Shown here: in pieces, positions 53,201-64,000 of the stretch
Layout: each line of letters starts with the position of its first letter
How positions within the stretch are numbered: the stretch's first letter is position 1
Notes under the pieces: model-generated
Databases searched by the model: none
Told to the model about the DNA's origin: nothing
The model's input: the letters and a program-made list of their open reading frames with translations, nothing else
Assembly (NCBI RefSeq): GCF_027172205.1
Contig: NC_070607.1
Location: forward strand, 2,986,001-3,050,000
DNA: 64,000 nucleotides
Source: Podarcis raffonei
Taxonomy: Eukaryota > Chordata > Lepidosauria > Squamata > Lacertidae
Direction of reading: 5' to 3'
Made by a program: the position numbers and the translations under genes

Positions 53201-53822
53201 CCAGCTTAGCAGGTTATAAATATGGCTAGTGCACCCCACAATTCCATGGTAGCAACGAAAGTGGAATTGGCCACAAAATGTGACTTTCTGAGAATCTCAA
53301 CTGTCATTTGAAAAGATCCAAGTTTCCAGCTCCTGTGAGTGTGAAGATATGCTAGAAAGTGTGCAAGTAACACCTACTGAAATATCAGATGCCAAGAAGT
53401 TGGCCAAGTTTCCAGACTGTGGGCTGAGCTTCGATGCTCCAATACTTGCCCAACTCAAGTAAAACAATACGCTAGTAGAAAAAAAATATACATCATAAAA
53501 GAAAATTGTGCAAATTTGCTTGATATGCATAACTTACAAAAGCTACAGAATTCAGTTTTTCTTGCCACAGAATTTGTATGACAGAAGGTGATTCGATATT
53601 TTTTTAAGCACAGAACAACTAGGGTTGGGTGTTCACAATGCAGGTGTGAGAGGGAAAGAACCCAACAGTCCCTTGACCAGAGCAAATCTGCAATTTCCCT
53701 TGGGATGCAGCAAGACAGCTGTATCATGGAGGAGCTCTTTCATGGCAGATGCCATGAACCTCCCTTTCCTCACTATCAGAAAACAATATGCAAGGGAAAA
53801 GATGGAAAGAAAGATAAAGTTT

Positions 53823-55250
53823 CCACAGGTATGAAGTTCACGGCATGCAATGCCTTAAGAGAGAATATAATGAAAATGATATACAGGTGGTACATGACAC
53901 CAGTCAAGCTTGCAAAAATCTATCATTTGCCCGATAACAAATGTTGGAAATGTAAAGAGACTGAAGGTACATTCTTTCACCTTTGGTGGACATGCCCAAG
54001 GATTAAGACTTTCTGGGAGATGATCTATAATGAAATGAAAAAGGTATTTAAATATACCTTTCTGAAGAAACCAGAGGCCTTTCTCCTGGGCATGGTTGGC
54101 CAATTGGTGCCAAAGAAGGACAGAACTTTCTTTATGTATGCCACAACAGCAGCAAGAATACTTATTGCAAAGTACTGGAAGACACAAGATCTACCCACCC
54201 GGGAAGAATGGCAGATGAAGGTGATGGACTACATGGAACTGGCGGAAATGACTGGCAGAATCCGAGACCAGGGAGAAGAGTCGGTGGAGGAAGATTGGAA
54301 GAAATTTAAAGACTATTTACAGAAACATTGTAAAATTAATGAATGTTAGAAGGATGTTGGAATGATGTTATGTGACTTTAGCAGGAAGGATATAAAGGAT
54401 TTGGGAAAAACTGACTGTTAATTGGTGAAAGGAGGGAAAGTAAAGCTACATAAATTAAAGCTACATAAATTAAAGCTACATAAATTAAAACATAAAGTAA
54501 AGCTAAGATAAATTACAGGACTAAAATTTGAAAAGATGGAAAGGATTTGCTGAAATAGATAATTGATCTAGACTACAAAAAAGGGAGGTGTGAGGAGGTC
54601 AAGGAAATAAGCTAATGAAAGATAAGTAATGGGAAGATTTGTTGTATTTTTCTTTGTTTTTTCTTTATTGTTTAATGAATTTTATTTTTCTGTTTTTTTC
54701 CCCTTTGTATTTTATCCTTTTTCTTTACCTATTGTGATGTGTTGTATTGTTTTTTGTTTAAAATGATGTTTTTTACTTTTTCTTTTTGTACCTCTTAAAA
54801 CCTTAATGTCAGGGAACTGCCATCGGAGCCAAGAGTGGAGGTAAGGCTCCCTAGCGATGCAGGAGAAGGGCCCAGCAGGGAGAGAGGGGACACTTCCTTT
54901 GAGGAAGGAAATCAGCGTGACACCAGGAAGAAAGGGGAGCAGGGAAGGACTTTGGAGAGATGGCTCCAAGACTCTTCCACAGAGACCAGCGGGGAGAGCC
55001 CAGGACCTCCGCTGGCCACGCCCACTCTGCGCAGAAAACTTCCGCGCAGGGAGGCTAGGCGGAGACTTGGTGTCAAAGAGCTTTTATGCTGGAAGAAGTT
55101 CAGGAAACGCCCACTGACACAGCCACGGAGAAAGGGCTGTCCAGCCAGGGAAAGGTTTAGCCAGACAACGTTGCCTAGAGCAGCAGCCCCTTACGCACGA
55201 GCAACCCCCAATTCCCTTTACACTTAATAAATATTATTATTTTTTAAAAA
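53823..55250 (+). mobile_element. 5'-truncated L1 with solo LTR in its 3' UTR
   Basis: A perfect 19-bp target duplication GGAAAGAAAGATAAAGTTT flanks it (53804-53822, 55251-55269) and it ends in A5. It holds the C-terminal part of ORF2 up to its natural stop at 54349, including the zinc-knuckle-like CWKCKETEGTFFHLWWTCP, then a 3' UTR with the GGGAGGTGTGAGGAGGTC block. About 1.0 kb is L1; the 416-bp LTR plus its duplication accounts for the rest. The perfect duplication and open reading suggest a young insertion. Confidence 0.92.
54807..55222. mobile_element. Solo LTR, nested in the L1
   Basis: Begins TGTCAGGG and ends TTTACA, flanked by the 5-bp duplication CTTAA (54802-54806, 55223-55227). 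416 bp. No internal retroviral or Gypsy coding sequence and no second LTR are present, so recombination between LTRs has probably removed the rest. The family (ERV or Gypsy) cannot be told from the LTR alone. It is younger than the L1 it sits in. Confidence 0.85.
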
Positions 55251-55269
55251 GGAAAGAAAGATAAAGTTT

Positions 55270-57639
55270 ATTATGGACAGAGAATGGAGAGCTCAGCCTA
55301 GACAGACTGATTTCATAACCCAAAAACAGCCCTGACTCATTTCTCGGACCCTGTTTTATTCCCACGCCTTTGCAGAAGGAAATGTGATGGGAAAAAGCAG
55401 AAAGCTGAGTCCCAAAGACTGCTAGTCATAAGATGTAAAACAATAAAAACTGGCAGAGGGGGAGACTTGATCAGGGATACCATCATTCATTCAGATTAAG
55501 TAAAATGCTAATCAAAGCAGAGAGAGAAAGGGCGGGGGGAGAGAAAAAGTAGTGGATTAATTGTAGTTTCCAAGTCACCTTCAAAGGGAGCCCTGCGTAG
55601 GACGCATTGCAATGCTGCTTTTATGACCCACCTTAGGTCAGGCAGGGAACCAGCAGAAGATTCTGATCCACTAGCTGAATGCAAATTACAAAAATCTAAA
55701 ATGTTGAACAAAAATGGTAGAAAATAATGAATGTCTCTATTGAAAACGTACAAATCCTTTGTAAATGCACAAATGTACAAAGGATTATTACTTAATATGA
55801 GTGATTCAATTTGTAATGCAAAATTATTCAAAGAGTTAATGTTTTACAAAGTACTCCTGTGGGACATTCTTGAATCTCTGTTCACAAGGATCATACTTAG
55901 GAACTAGAATTTGCTAGTACCTGTTGAGGTCATCTTTTTTGTCATTTCTTTTAATCTATGGAAGTCCAATATATGGAATTGCCTCAGTTCCTTTTCTAAT
56001 GTTAAATATGACTGTGCTGGATTTTCCTGGCAACTGTCCACTTATTAAATTTGATAGCACTATGGTCACAGTTCCCAACTGATTCAACAATGCTTACATG
56101 TTGCATCAGGTCCTGGACACTAATTAAGATTAGCCTTCAGGCTTGCTGTCCATATGGGCACTTCAGTGACCAGTCATTAGATTTTATTGTTTATAGCCAA
56201 TGGCCATCACAATACTGTATGAGAACTAACCACACAACTACAAAATTTCCATGGCCAACTCTTCTAGGGTACAGCCATTTAGATGACTACATCCACTGAG
56301 CTCTTTGTAAATTTTGAGTTAAGAAAGTATTCCTGCTTGGCCCCAAATAAATGAACAAAAATTATTTGTAACACCCACCCTCCTCCCAAGTTGCTAAAAA
56401 CTGTGTTCATCTTCCAAACAGAGGACAGCCAAGCCTAGACATTATTAGTTTCAGAGAAGAAGCTACATTAGCTATCCATGATCACTCCTGCCTTTCCTTA
56501 CATAAAATCATGATATCTATTCAGTCTAAACACCTCAACAAGTAGTAAGAGAAAATAAAGCATCAGGCAATCCCCTTTTCTTCACTACTATCAAAGCTGC
56601 TGTCTAATCATGTGCAGCCAAAATGCCTTTACAGCATTGAGCTGAACTCAAGGATTACCCAAATTTTCCACCTGTTTTAACTTGGCTACATAAAAATGAT
56701 GTAATTTATTTACATGCTACGATTAGTATTTTCTTGTAAAAAGGCTGCTTTAACCACAATCTGTCCCTTGTGAACAAGAGGCACCAAATTTACCCTCTTC
56801 CCATGATCCTAAAAACATTGCCTGTCAACTCTTGCTCTGCAAGAGAACAGGGCAGGATGCGACAAGATGATACCATCTGTAGATGGACTGGCTGAAGAAA
56901 TACGTTTACAAGTACAAGTTAAAGATGATATAAAGCTCAAGGAAATGCATGGTTTACAGCAAAGTTCTTGCATGCAGTCTATTACAGCCAGGATGGACAC
57001 CTATCATAAATCTGTGAACTGTTTCATTAAAAATTTAAAAATAAGTCCTGGCACATACTCCTTTTGAAGTTCAAGACATTGGATGACCTTATTGAGATAT
57101 TAAATAGGTTTTCCTGGTTACAAAAAGATCCTGACTGTTCTTCTCTAATGGCATATACTTGCGTTACAATCCAAATAAATCCCCAGAAGCTACCAGAACG
57201 TGACAAGTTCTACAAGTCCAACTGCCCAACTGCGTTGTATCACCAGCGAAACATTGCAATCTGGCGATGCATCGTGATGTTGAAACTTGGTTGAACCAGG
57301 GCTTGATGTTGCTGCCATCAAGCGCTGAGAGTAGAGGGACTCCCTCTGCTTCCAGCACCAGGGGGCAGCATCACACAACCTCAGCCCAGCACCCTGCAGA
57401 GCAGGGCTGCTTGATGCTGCTGCCACCTTTTCCTTCACCTGGGCTCCCTCTTTCTCCTGGGCGAAGGCACCTGAGGCCCCCACCCCGCCTCTGACTCACA
57501 TGAGCTGGAGGAAGGGGGCTTGACCGGTTGAGAAGTGGACTTCCTTAAACCTCCCGCTGCAGATTAAGAGAGCCGCCACCACCAAAGAGGCACTCCCATG
57601 CAGGTGCTGGCTTCCAAAGGGATCCCTACCCCACCCTGG
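55270..57639. other. ATF6 intron stretch
   Basis: No repeat or exon recognised. Small ORFs at 56867-57294 lack known motifs. GC content rises after about 57300. Confidence 0.45.
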
Positions 57640-57922
57640 CAAAGGCAGCAGAGCAGCTCAGGCCCACGGTGAGTGGGCGTGGACAGAGGCAAGTGGGCAA
57701 GGGACGACCCCAGTGTAGTCCAGCCTCTGCAGTGTAGTCCTCACTGCAGGAGTTGGGGGGATTTGCCCACCAAGGGTCACCTTGGCCAACAGGGCTCTCT
57801 CCTGTGCAGGCAGGCAGGCAGGCGGTGCAGTGCAGTACAGCCCTGCTTGGTTCCGGGGAGGCGCTCTGGTGCTATTGGCAGCTTGCCCACCCTGGGTGCC
57901 GGCAACCCACACTACGCCACTG
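57640..57922. mobile_element. Probable hAT right end (family of 7-665)
   Basis: CAACCCACACTACGCCACTG at 57903-57922 matches the right end of the first element in the window (CAACCCACGCTACGCCGCTG). The left end could not be identified, so the start given is only the GC-rich block's approximate position. Confidence 0.45.
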
Positions 57923-57928
57923 GGTTAG

Positions 57929-58294
57929 GTAAAGGTAAAGGTAAAGGTACCCCTGCCCGTACGGGCCAGTCTTGACAGACTCTGGGGTTGTGCGCCCATC
58001 TCACTCAAGAGGCCGGGGGCCAGCGCTGTCCGGAGACACTTCCGGGTCACGTGGCCAGCATGACATCGCTGCTCTGGCGAGCCAGAGCCGCACACGGAAA
58101 CGCCGTTTACCTTCCCGCTAGTAAGCAGTCCCTATTTATCTACTTGCACCTGGGGGTGCTCTCGAACTGCTAGGTTGGCAGGCGCTGGGACCGAGCAATG
58201 GGAGCGCACCCCGCCGCGGGGATTCGAACCGCCGACCTTTCGATCGGCAAGCCCTAGGCGCTGAGGCTTTTACCCACAGCGCCACCCGCGTCCC
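57929..58294 (-). mobile_element. Sauria SINE inserted at the hAT end
   Basis: Complement of a complete Sauria SINE: AAGGTA repeats at the left (tail), GGGGATTCGAACC (B box) and GCGCCACCCGCGTCCC (head) at the right. A perfect 14-bp duplication CGCCACTGGGTTAG flanks it (57915-57928, 58296-58309), so it landed exactly across the hAT terminus. Confidence 0.94.
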
Positions 58295-58309
58295 TCGCCA
58301 CTGGGTTAG

Positions 58310-61300
58310 CAGACCTAAATATTAACAAAAACCATTCAAAAGGTACAAGAGTTGAAGTATTTGATTAAAACAGACTAATCCTAAACCATAATTTATGTTC
58401 TGCTTACTGATACTGAAACAAACCAAAATAAAAATGGTTTGAAAATAAAAATCCTGCAACTGCAGGGGCAGAATGAGATGTTTGTGTAGAATATTTGTTT
58501 TTCCTCACTGAGTGCCTAACATAGGCCATCACACATCCAGTCTGCGAAGAGGAATAGATACCCTTTGCTTTAGCAACATAATTATATACCACATTGTTTC
58601 AAACCACACTCTTACTAGTTAGAGAAAAATTCTATGGGATATACTTAGCCATATGACTATTAGAACCCATATGTGTAAAACAGCTGATAATGCTAAACAT
58701 GAAAAGTCTTAATTCTCTGCCAAGGAAAACCGCAATCATTGCTGAAAGAACTATGCAAATCAATAAGATTTATGCAGATCTGCTTATGGTTACAGCAAGC
58801 TCACTCAATTTGCACATTTTATTTTCAATTTCAGATGCTTTTGGGTGGAGATTCTGTTCCATTCAACATTGAGAACTATAGCCAGATTCCCCAGAACATT
58901 AAAGAGGCAAATCATTCTCTCATTCTAGCCAGCTTCTATCATCTCTCTTTCTCTCTCCCTCTTTAAAAAAAAGGGGGGGGGGAGTTTCTGTTGCTTTAAT
59001 ACAAAAGGCGGCAACTTAGAAAAACAAGGCAGGATGTAAAATCCCTGAAGAATTTGCTTTTATATTTAATTTCTCAACTGTTTCCTATCCAAGTGACTAA
59101 ACACATATGAACTCTCAAGCAGAGTTTCAATAACCTTTATATATAAAAAGACTCAGGCCATTTTTTTCTAATCAAGGGTGGCCCTCTTTGTTTTAGATGT
59201 AAAAATATATTTTGCTCACATATGCATATACCTTGGAATGTATACATTCTTTAAAGTGGTCCATAAGAACTAGAGTGAGCTTTAATAAACTGAGAACCAC
59301 CCAGCCAAACCCACCCTTTCCCAATTTCCCAACAGTCAAACACACCCTTCCCAGACCTTCCCTTAGCCCCTTCCGCTCCCCCAGAGCATCCTCCCATCTG
59401 GTCAAGCCTGGCCTTCCTCAGTAACATTCTTAAGTCTATCCTTCGCCGCAGTCCCAGAGTGACTGACAACCGACAGTGAATGGCAAGATCCCAGACTCCT
59501 CAACATTCTGGAACATGGTACATCGACTTCCTTCAAAGCATGTTAAATAGCTTTCAACTAAGGACCAAATCATTTCAACTATCAAGACATGCCCTCTCTC
59601 TTCATCTTCTTGTGTGAAGAGACCACATTACATTTTTGGGTTAGATAACAAATACTTCAAAGGAATAAACAAATGTGGCAAACAGTTATTTTAAAATGGG
59701 TGTATTGTATCAAAGCACTCAGGACGCTTGTTGTAGCTTCTTGTCAAGAGTACACATGCTGCAAAATGACCAAATTGTGACTGGCCTTGGTAGTCAGCCG
59801 AATTCCTTGTTTGTCACCAATGCTGCTCCTCTTAGGGTGCTTCCACGGCCCAGTGTGACTGTGGGAGAAGCCCCTTGCCTTCCTCTGAGCTAGGAGGAGA
59901 GGGATCATCCATTTTTCTTTGTGTCTAGAAACTGCTTGGAAAGCAGTGAGATGTCTCACTGCTTTCCAAGGTTCTCTGGGGCTCAGTGCAAGGTCTAAGA
60001 GTTCTCCTGCCCTCCTTCAAGCTCAAGGAATCTCAGCAGAACATAAAGATGCTCCTGCCAGTGGCCTCTGAGTGGATGGCAAGCTCCAGTTTCTTGCTGT
60101 CTACAATAATCTTTAGCAGCTGACCCTGGCTGGATGACTGCAATGAAGGGTGGCTTTTCATTTAGTTGCAAGTGATGGAATCATGCATAAGCAGATATGT
60201 GGAGACTTGGGTAAAGGGCAGAGAAGGTACCCCACTCTCATAGTGCAAAAAGGACAGGGGCAAGAAAGTGCTGCTTGGATGCGGTCAGGGATGCCGGGGC
60301 TTTAAAACTATAAACTACTTTTTACACATGTTTGTAGAATGGTTGTTTTCACTGGTGGTTACTCTCTTTCGGAATTTGCTTTAAATATGGAAGCAGCCTA
60401 TAAACACCCCGCCTCCATATATAAAGGGGAGAAATGCAGAGGAAAGCAGAGAAGCTATTGATTGTGCTGCTCACTTCTGAGGATCCCTTGGCCTCCTTGT
60501 CACTCTGCATGCTTCCTATTTACATGTACCATTCAGTCTACTGTTACATCCAATGATGTTCTGTGACTCAGTAGCTTATTCTGCTAAATTATTCCATATG
60601 CTAAACATTGTACTGATCTGCAAAAACCCACTCCAGCACAAAACATTTACCATTATATAACTTCCTACATTTGGAGGAGGCCCTTCCTTCCTTTTAATGT
60701 AGGGTATGGCCCACATTTATATTGATTCTTCTGAATATGTCTTATTAAATTGTTACCACTCATTCCAGGAGCCTGGCCACCACTGTTCCCTCTGCCCAAA
60801 GCAAGTTTTACATTTTTTTCTTCTTACATACCATTTACTTTTAATGATGCACGAGAGTAAAAGTGTTACGAACAAGATGGCCCATCTCTGCTTTTGCACT
60901 CTGTGGATTCTAACAGAATGCTGCCTTTAAATATCTTCCAAAAGTGCATTTTAAAGTCTGAAAGCACACTCATATTGTTTCCAAGTGTTATGGCTTGATA
61001 TTTAAAATTAGAAGAGACATTTGGATTTCTTTGGTTAAATACAAACTTCCACCAGAGCTTACTATGGTTGCCTTGTGAAAGGTCAGCTCGGCCACTTGAT
61101 CTTGTAAGGGCAGATCACTGCCTCCACTTACCATAAAAGGCACCTTATAAATCAAACAAACAAACTAAATAAATAAATAAATGTCAGTCTAGCCATAACA
61201 CCCTTAGCTGTTGGGCTTCCATGGCCTTGCAAGTATATCTCATAACCAAGAGATGGAAATATTGATTCATATCTGGTTTTGTATGCACAAGTATCAGTAT

Positions 61301-61454
61301 GAGTTGAACTGGAAAAATAAAAACAAGTCCATGTTCAGAGCATATCCTGGAACAGTGAACAGGGCACAGCCTTCTTTACAACCTGACCGTTCTAGTGGGG
61401 AGGTGGCAGAATCAGCTGACTTTGAGTTGGACAGAGCTCTAAGGTAGCGTACTT
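58310..61454. other. ATF6 intron stretch
   Basis: No exon or clear repeat except a short (TAAA)n end at about 61165-61182 that may terminate an old LINE. Confidence 0.45.
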
Positions 61455-61470
61455 GGAAACACTTTTTTTT

Positions 61471-63610
61471 CCGACTTCCGGGTTAGCGCCAACGACGAAT
61501 GGCGGAGTTCCTCCAATCGGAGGAACGGGCTCCGTGGAAATTGGGTCTTCCCGCCGCGGCGAAGACGGGGACCCGCTAGAAATCCCAGGCGGAGAAGCCT
61601 GGGAACATGGGGTTCGGCAGAGCACCACGAGCGCCTCCCCTACTCACGAGGAAACCCCTTTTTGGGGCTCCGGAGTGAAGTGGGGTGAGCAGCGCGGTGC
61701 TGCGAACCGATCGCTATTTCCATGGAGGGAAGCCGCGCAGCCATCGCCGGAGAGCGCTGACTTTTTCCTGATGACATTCGGACTCTAAATCAAGTACCCG
61801 TGAGTAAAAACGGAGAATTGGATCAAGAAATTTGCAAAACTTTTGAATTAGGCACAAGCGGGAAGGTTTAAACAGGAAGTCCGCCTTCCGCTTTTTGTAT
61901 ATAGATTGAAGCAAAGACCTTGCAACCTAATAGCCTGGAAAACTGCTTTAAAGTTGGAAATTTCCTGCATCTACAACCAATAAAACCCCCTTGGAAAGCA
62001 GGAGAAAAGGGGGGGGGGATTTGACTGTCTAATCCTGCAGAAGGAGAGTAAAGGAATCTAAGTTTCCATCGTCCCAAACCTGGGGATGGGGTGTCGGGAC
62101 AGAAATTGCTTGTGACGTCCATTGATTGAAAGTGGAGTATTTTGACAGATAGGTAAAAAAGAGAAGAGAAACAAATTAACTTCAACGCTGCCTTCTGCAT
62201 TTCAGTATTTTAAAGATACAAAGTATTTGAAAATTAAAAGGACTTGAAATCGAAAGTAATTTTCTTTGTTGGATACTTAAAAAAAAGTGGATACAAATAG
62301 AAACTGTATCCCCTAGAGGGAGCCTGTCAGTTTGCTGTTGCTGTTTATCTGGAATCTACAGCTGCAAGTTTTGGATCGTGGGACTTGCTGCCTGACCTTG
62401 AATAGAAATGAGTTGGAAGGAATGTTTGGTCTCTGCCCTTGGTATGACAAATGCCCTGCTGCAGCAGCTGCAGGAGAAAATGAATTTGATGCATGAAAAA
62501 TTGGATTTGATGAGTGCTGTGGCCAGTGAATATGATTTAACAGGGAATAAGGATAAAGAAGTTATAACACAACCAATTCAAGAAACTGGCTCGACAAGAC
62601 AAGTCCAAGGGCAGATGAAGAAGGAAGAGGCAGTAATTACTCCTCAAACAACACAAATGGAGGGATTCAAAGTCCTGCAGGAACAAAAGTTACTGTGTTG
62701 GAAGATTGAACTTGGAGAGTGCTGGGATGTGTTTGAAGTAAATGAAGCTTTTAACTCTAGTGGGACTATGAAACAGGTGAACAACTATCTTCTGGATAAA
62801 TATTTTTTGGACTACAAAGATGACAGGGAGTGGGACTGGGGGGAAGGGGCCAGTCTGACAAAGGAAAATGGAAACCATTACTGGATGGAAACCTCCGGAG
62901 ACCCACTCCCCAAGAAATCAACAACAGACAAAGAAGTGCGTAAGCACAAACAAGGACAAGAAATTGTGCAGAAGGGGCCTAGAAGAGACTTAAGGGCCTC
63001 GGATATAAGAACACCAGATTGATGGACTGGATGTAATGGACTGAGAGGACTGACATGACCCGAAACCAGGAAGAAGGGACGTTGGATAAAAATTTGAGAT
63101 ATCAAGGGAAATATTTTTGTTAATTTTGGAATCAGTGTAACATTAATGAAACACCAGGGAATATGCCGGAAAGGAACTAAATTGGCTTTAGTAGAAATGA
63201 TTTAAGGAGATATGAATGAATATGACGTAAACTTTGAAATTTTAAGATTTTAAAGATAAGATAAGGTTAAAGAGATTAAGGTAAATTGAATAACAGATTA
63301 AATTAAAAGAGGGAAAGATTATGTTGAATTAATAAATAAGATAGATTGTGAAGATTAATTATTTAAATTAAAATTGAGAAACAGGGGAAGAATTTGCCGG
63401 AATAATGAATTAAACTAGAATACAAAAAGGGAGGTGTGAGGAAGTTCAAGAAATAAGCAAATGAAAAGTTGTAATCTGAGTTCTGTATTTTTCTTTTTTC
63501 CTTTTTGATTTTTCTTTTTGTTTTATTTTTTGCTGTATTTTTCTTTTTGTTTCTTTTGTCTTTGTTTATGTATTGATGAAATTTTGAATAAATATCATTA
63601 AAAAAAAAAA
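61471..63610 (+). mobile_element. HAL1-like L1 relative: 5' UTR, one ORF, L1 3' UTR, no RT
   Basis: 2.14 kb, bounded by a target duplication GGAAACACT.TTTT (61455-61470 and 63611-63626, with a small length difference in the T run) and a 3' poly(A). The first 300 bases are GC- and CpG-rich and start CCGACTTCCGGGTTAGCG, like an L1 5' UTR promoter. One ORF (62408-63022) follows. The 3' UTR (GGGAGGTGTGAGGAAGTTC, T-rich end, AATAAA-like AATAAATATC, A11) is that of the L1 copies at 4865 and 53823. Endonuclease and RT are absent, so it must depend on L1 for movement. Confidence 0.82.
62408..63022 (+). CDS. ORF1-like protein of the HAL1-like element
   Basis: 204 residues from an ATG. Near the N-terminus LLQQLQEKMNLMHEKLDLM has a heptad pattern suggesting a short coiled coil, as in L1 ORF1p. 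The rest is charged and Gln-rich (REWDWGEGASL..., RKHKQGQEIVQKGPRRDLR basic near the end). No RRM or CTD of L1 ORF1p could be recognised and it is shorter than the usual 300-340 residues. It may be a divergent ORF1 or the front of one; function unproven. Confidence 0.6.
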   Translation: MSWKECLVSALGMTNALLQQLQEKMNLMHEKLDLMSAVASEYDLTGNKDKEVITQPIQETGSTRQVQGQMKKEEAVITPQTTQMEGFKVLQEQKLLCWKIELGECWDVFEVNEAFNSSGTMKQVNNYLLDKYFLDYKDDREWDWGEGASLTKENGNHYWMETSGDPLPKKSTTDKEVRKHKQGQEIVQKGPRRDLRASDIRTPD

Positions 63611-63626
63611 GGAAACACTATTTTCC

Positions 63627-64000
63627 CCACATACAAGACTGATGGGATAAGGCAGAGTTGAGGGAAGCATTCAGATTTGTAAGGCATTGGGGAACATTTT
63701 GAGACACACTGAGACTATATAGGCTCCAACTTCATTTGAATCCCAGCAGGACAAGACTTTTATTGCTTATTATCAACAAAAGACTGCAGAAAATCTTTCC
63801 TGAACTGACTTCTAAGGGAAAGTTGACAGAACCTCAAATACAGAAAGGTGCCCCCCCAAAAGTCTGAGAGGATGTCAATACCCGACCCCACCCCCACCCA
63901 TCTTCCACCCCTCCACCCCTCTCCCCCTTTTCTTCCTAAGGTCTCAACAAATAAAACTGATTTGTAAAAATGTTACATGGAAAAAATACAAGAGAGAGAC
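63627..64000. other. ATF6 intron, window end
   Basis: No repeat or exon recognised; a C-rich stretch at 63880-63925. Confidence 0.5.

Larger units (their letters stand above)
42206..64000 (-). other. ATF6: ATF6 last intron (partial)
   Basis: At least 21.8 kb of intron, inferred because no further ATF6 coding block (for example the conserved KMSIVLPAI or GWVHRHE segments) could be found on the - strand. It is filled with repeats listed separately. Confidence 0.6.

Noticed and set aside
54835-55227. 130-codon ORF
   Set aside because: Lies inside the solo LTR, which is non-coding; sequence is basic and low in complexity.
56800-57290. Overlapping small ORFs suggesting a processed gene copy
   Set aside because: No recognised protein similarity, no poly(A) tail and no target duplication.

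Overview
The window is vertebrate nuclear DNA, very probably from a squamate reptile (a lizard rather than a snake is my guess). Three copies of the squamate-specific tRNA-derived Sauria SINE, several CR1 LINEs including a nearly complete one, young L1 3' ends, L2 remnants and many hAT and TA-flanked MITEs support this. No prokaryotic or organellar genes are present.

Two host genes are present, in the convergent order known from human 1q23.3 (ATF6 and OLFML2B facing each other tail to tail). OLFML2B (photomedin-2) lies complete on the + strand: eight coding exons between 6217 and 35311, a CpG-island promoter around 5440-6790 and a short 3' UTR with an AATAAA at 35356. The spliced product would be 768 residues: signal peptide, cysteine-rich and coiled-coil N-terminal half, Ser/Thr/Ala-rich linker, and a C-terminal olfactomedin domain. 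On the - strand lies the terminal coding exon of ATF6 (41997-42205), encoding the last part of its ER-lumenal domain, with a roughly 4 kb 3' UTR ending near 38000. Everything from 42206 to 64000 appears to be ATF6 intron; I found no further ATF6 exon there.

The rest is repeats. 1-5200: a hAT element at the window edge, L2, old CR1, a probable LTR fossil and an L1 3' end. Intron 1 (6358-14523): a degraded L1 with a CR1 inside it and a Sauria SINE. Intron 2: a truncated CR1 whose tail is nearly identical to that of the full-length one. Intron 3 (19936-25948): a nearly full-length CR1 (two ORFs, one frameshift) starting about 36 bases after a duplicated splice donor, then a hAT MITE with perfect 8-bp target duplications. 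Introns 6 and 7: L2, SINE, MITE and hAT pieces; a CR1 tail directly abuts the exon 8 acceptor. ATF6 intron: a cluster of three TA-flanked MITEs, two hAT MITEs, a 5'-truncated L1 carrying a solo LTR in its 3' UTR, a Sauria SINE inserted at a hAT end, and a 2.1 kb L1-like element with a single short ORF and no reverse transcriptase (HAL1-like).

I saw no undescribed molecular system. The most interesting items are the duplicated exon 3 splice donor beside the CR1, the HAL1-like element, the hAT element with a promoter-like interior, and the well-bounded nested insertions. All calls come from reading the sequence and from remembered family features; no alignment or search was run.
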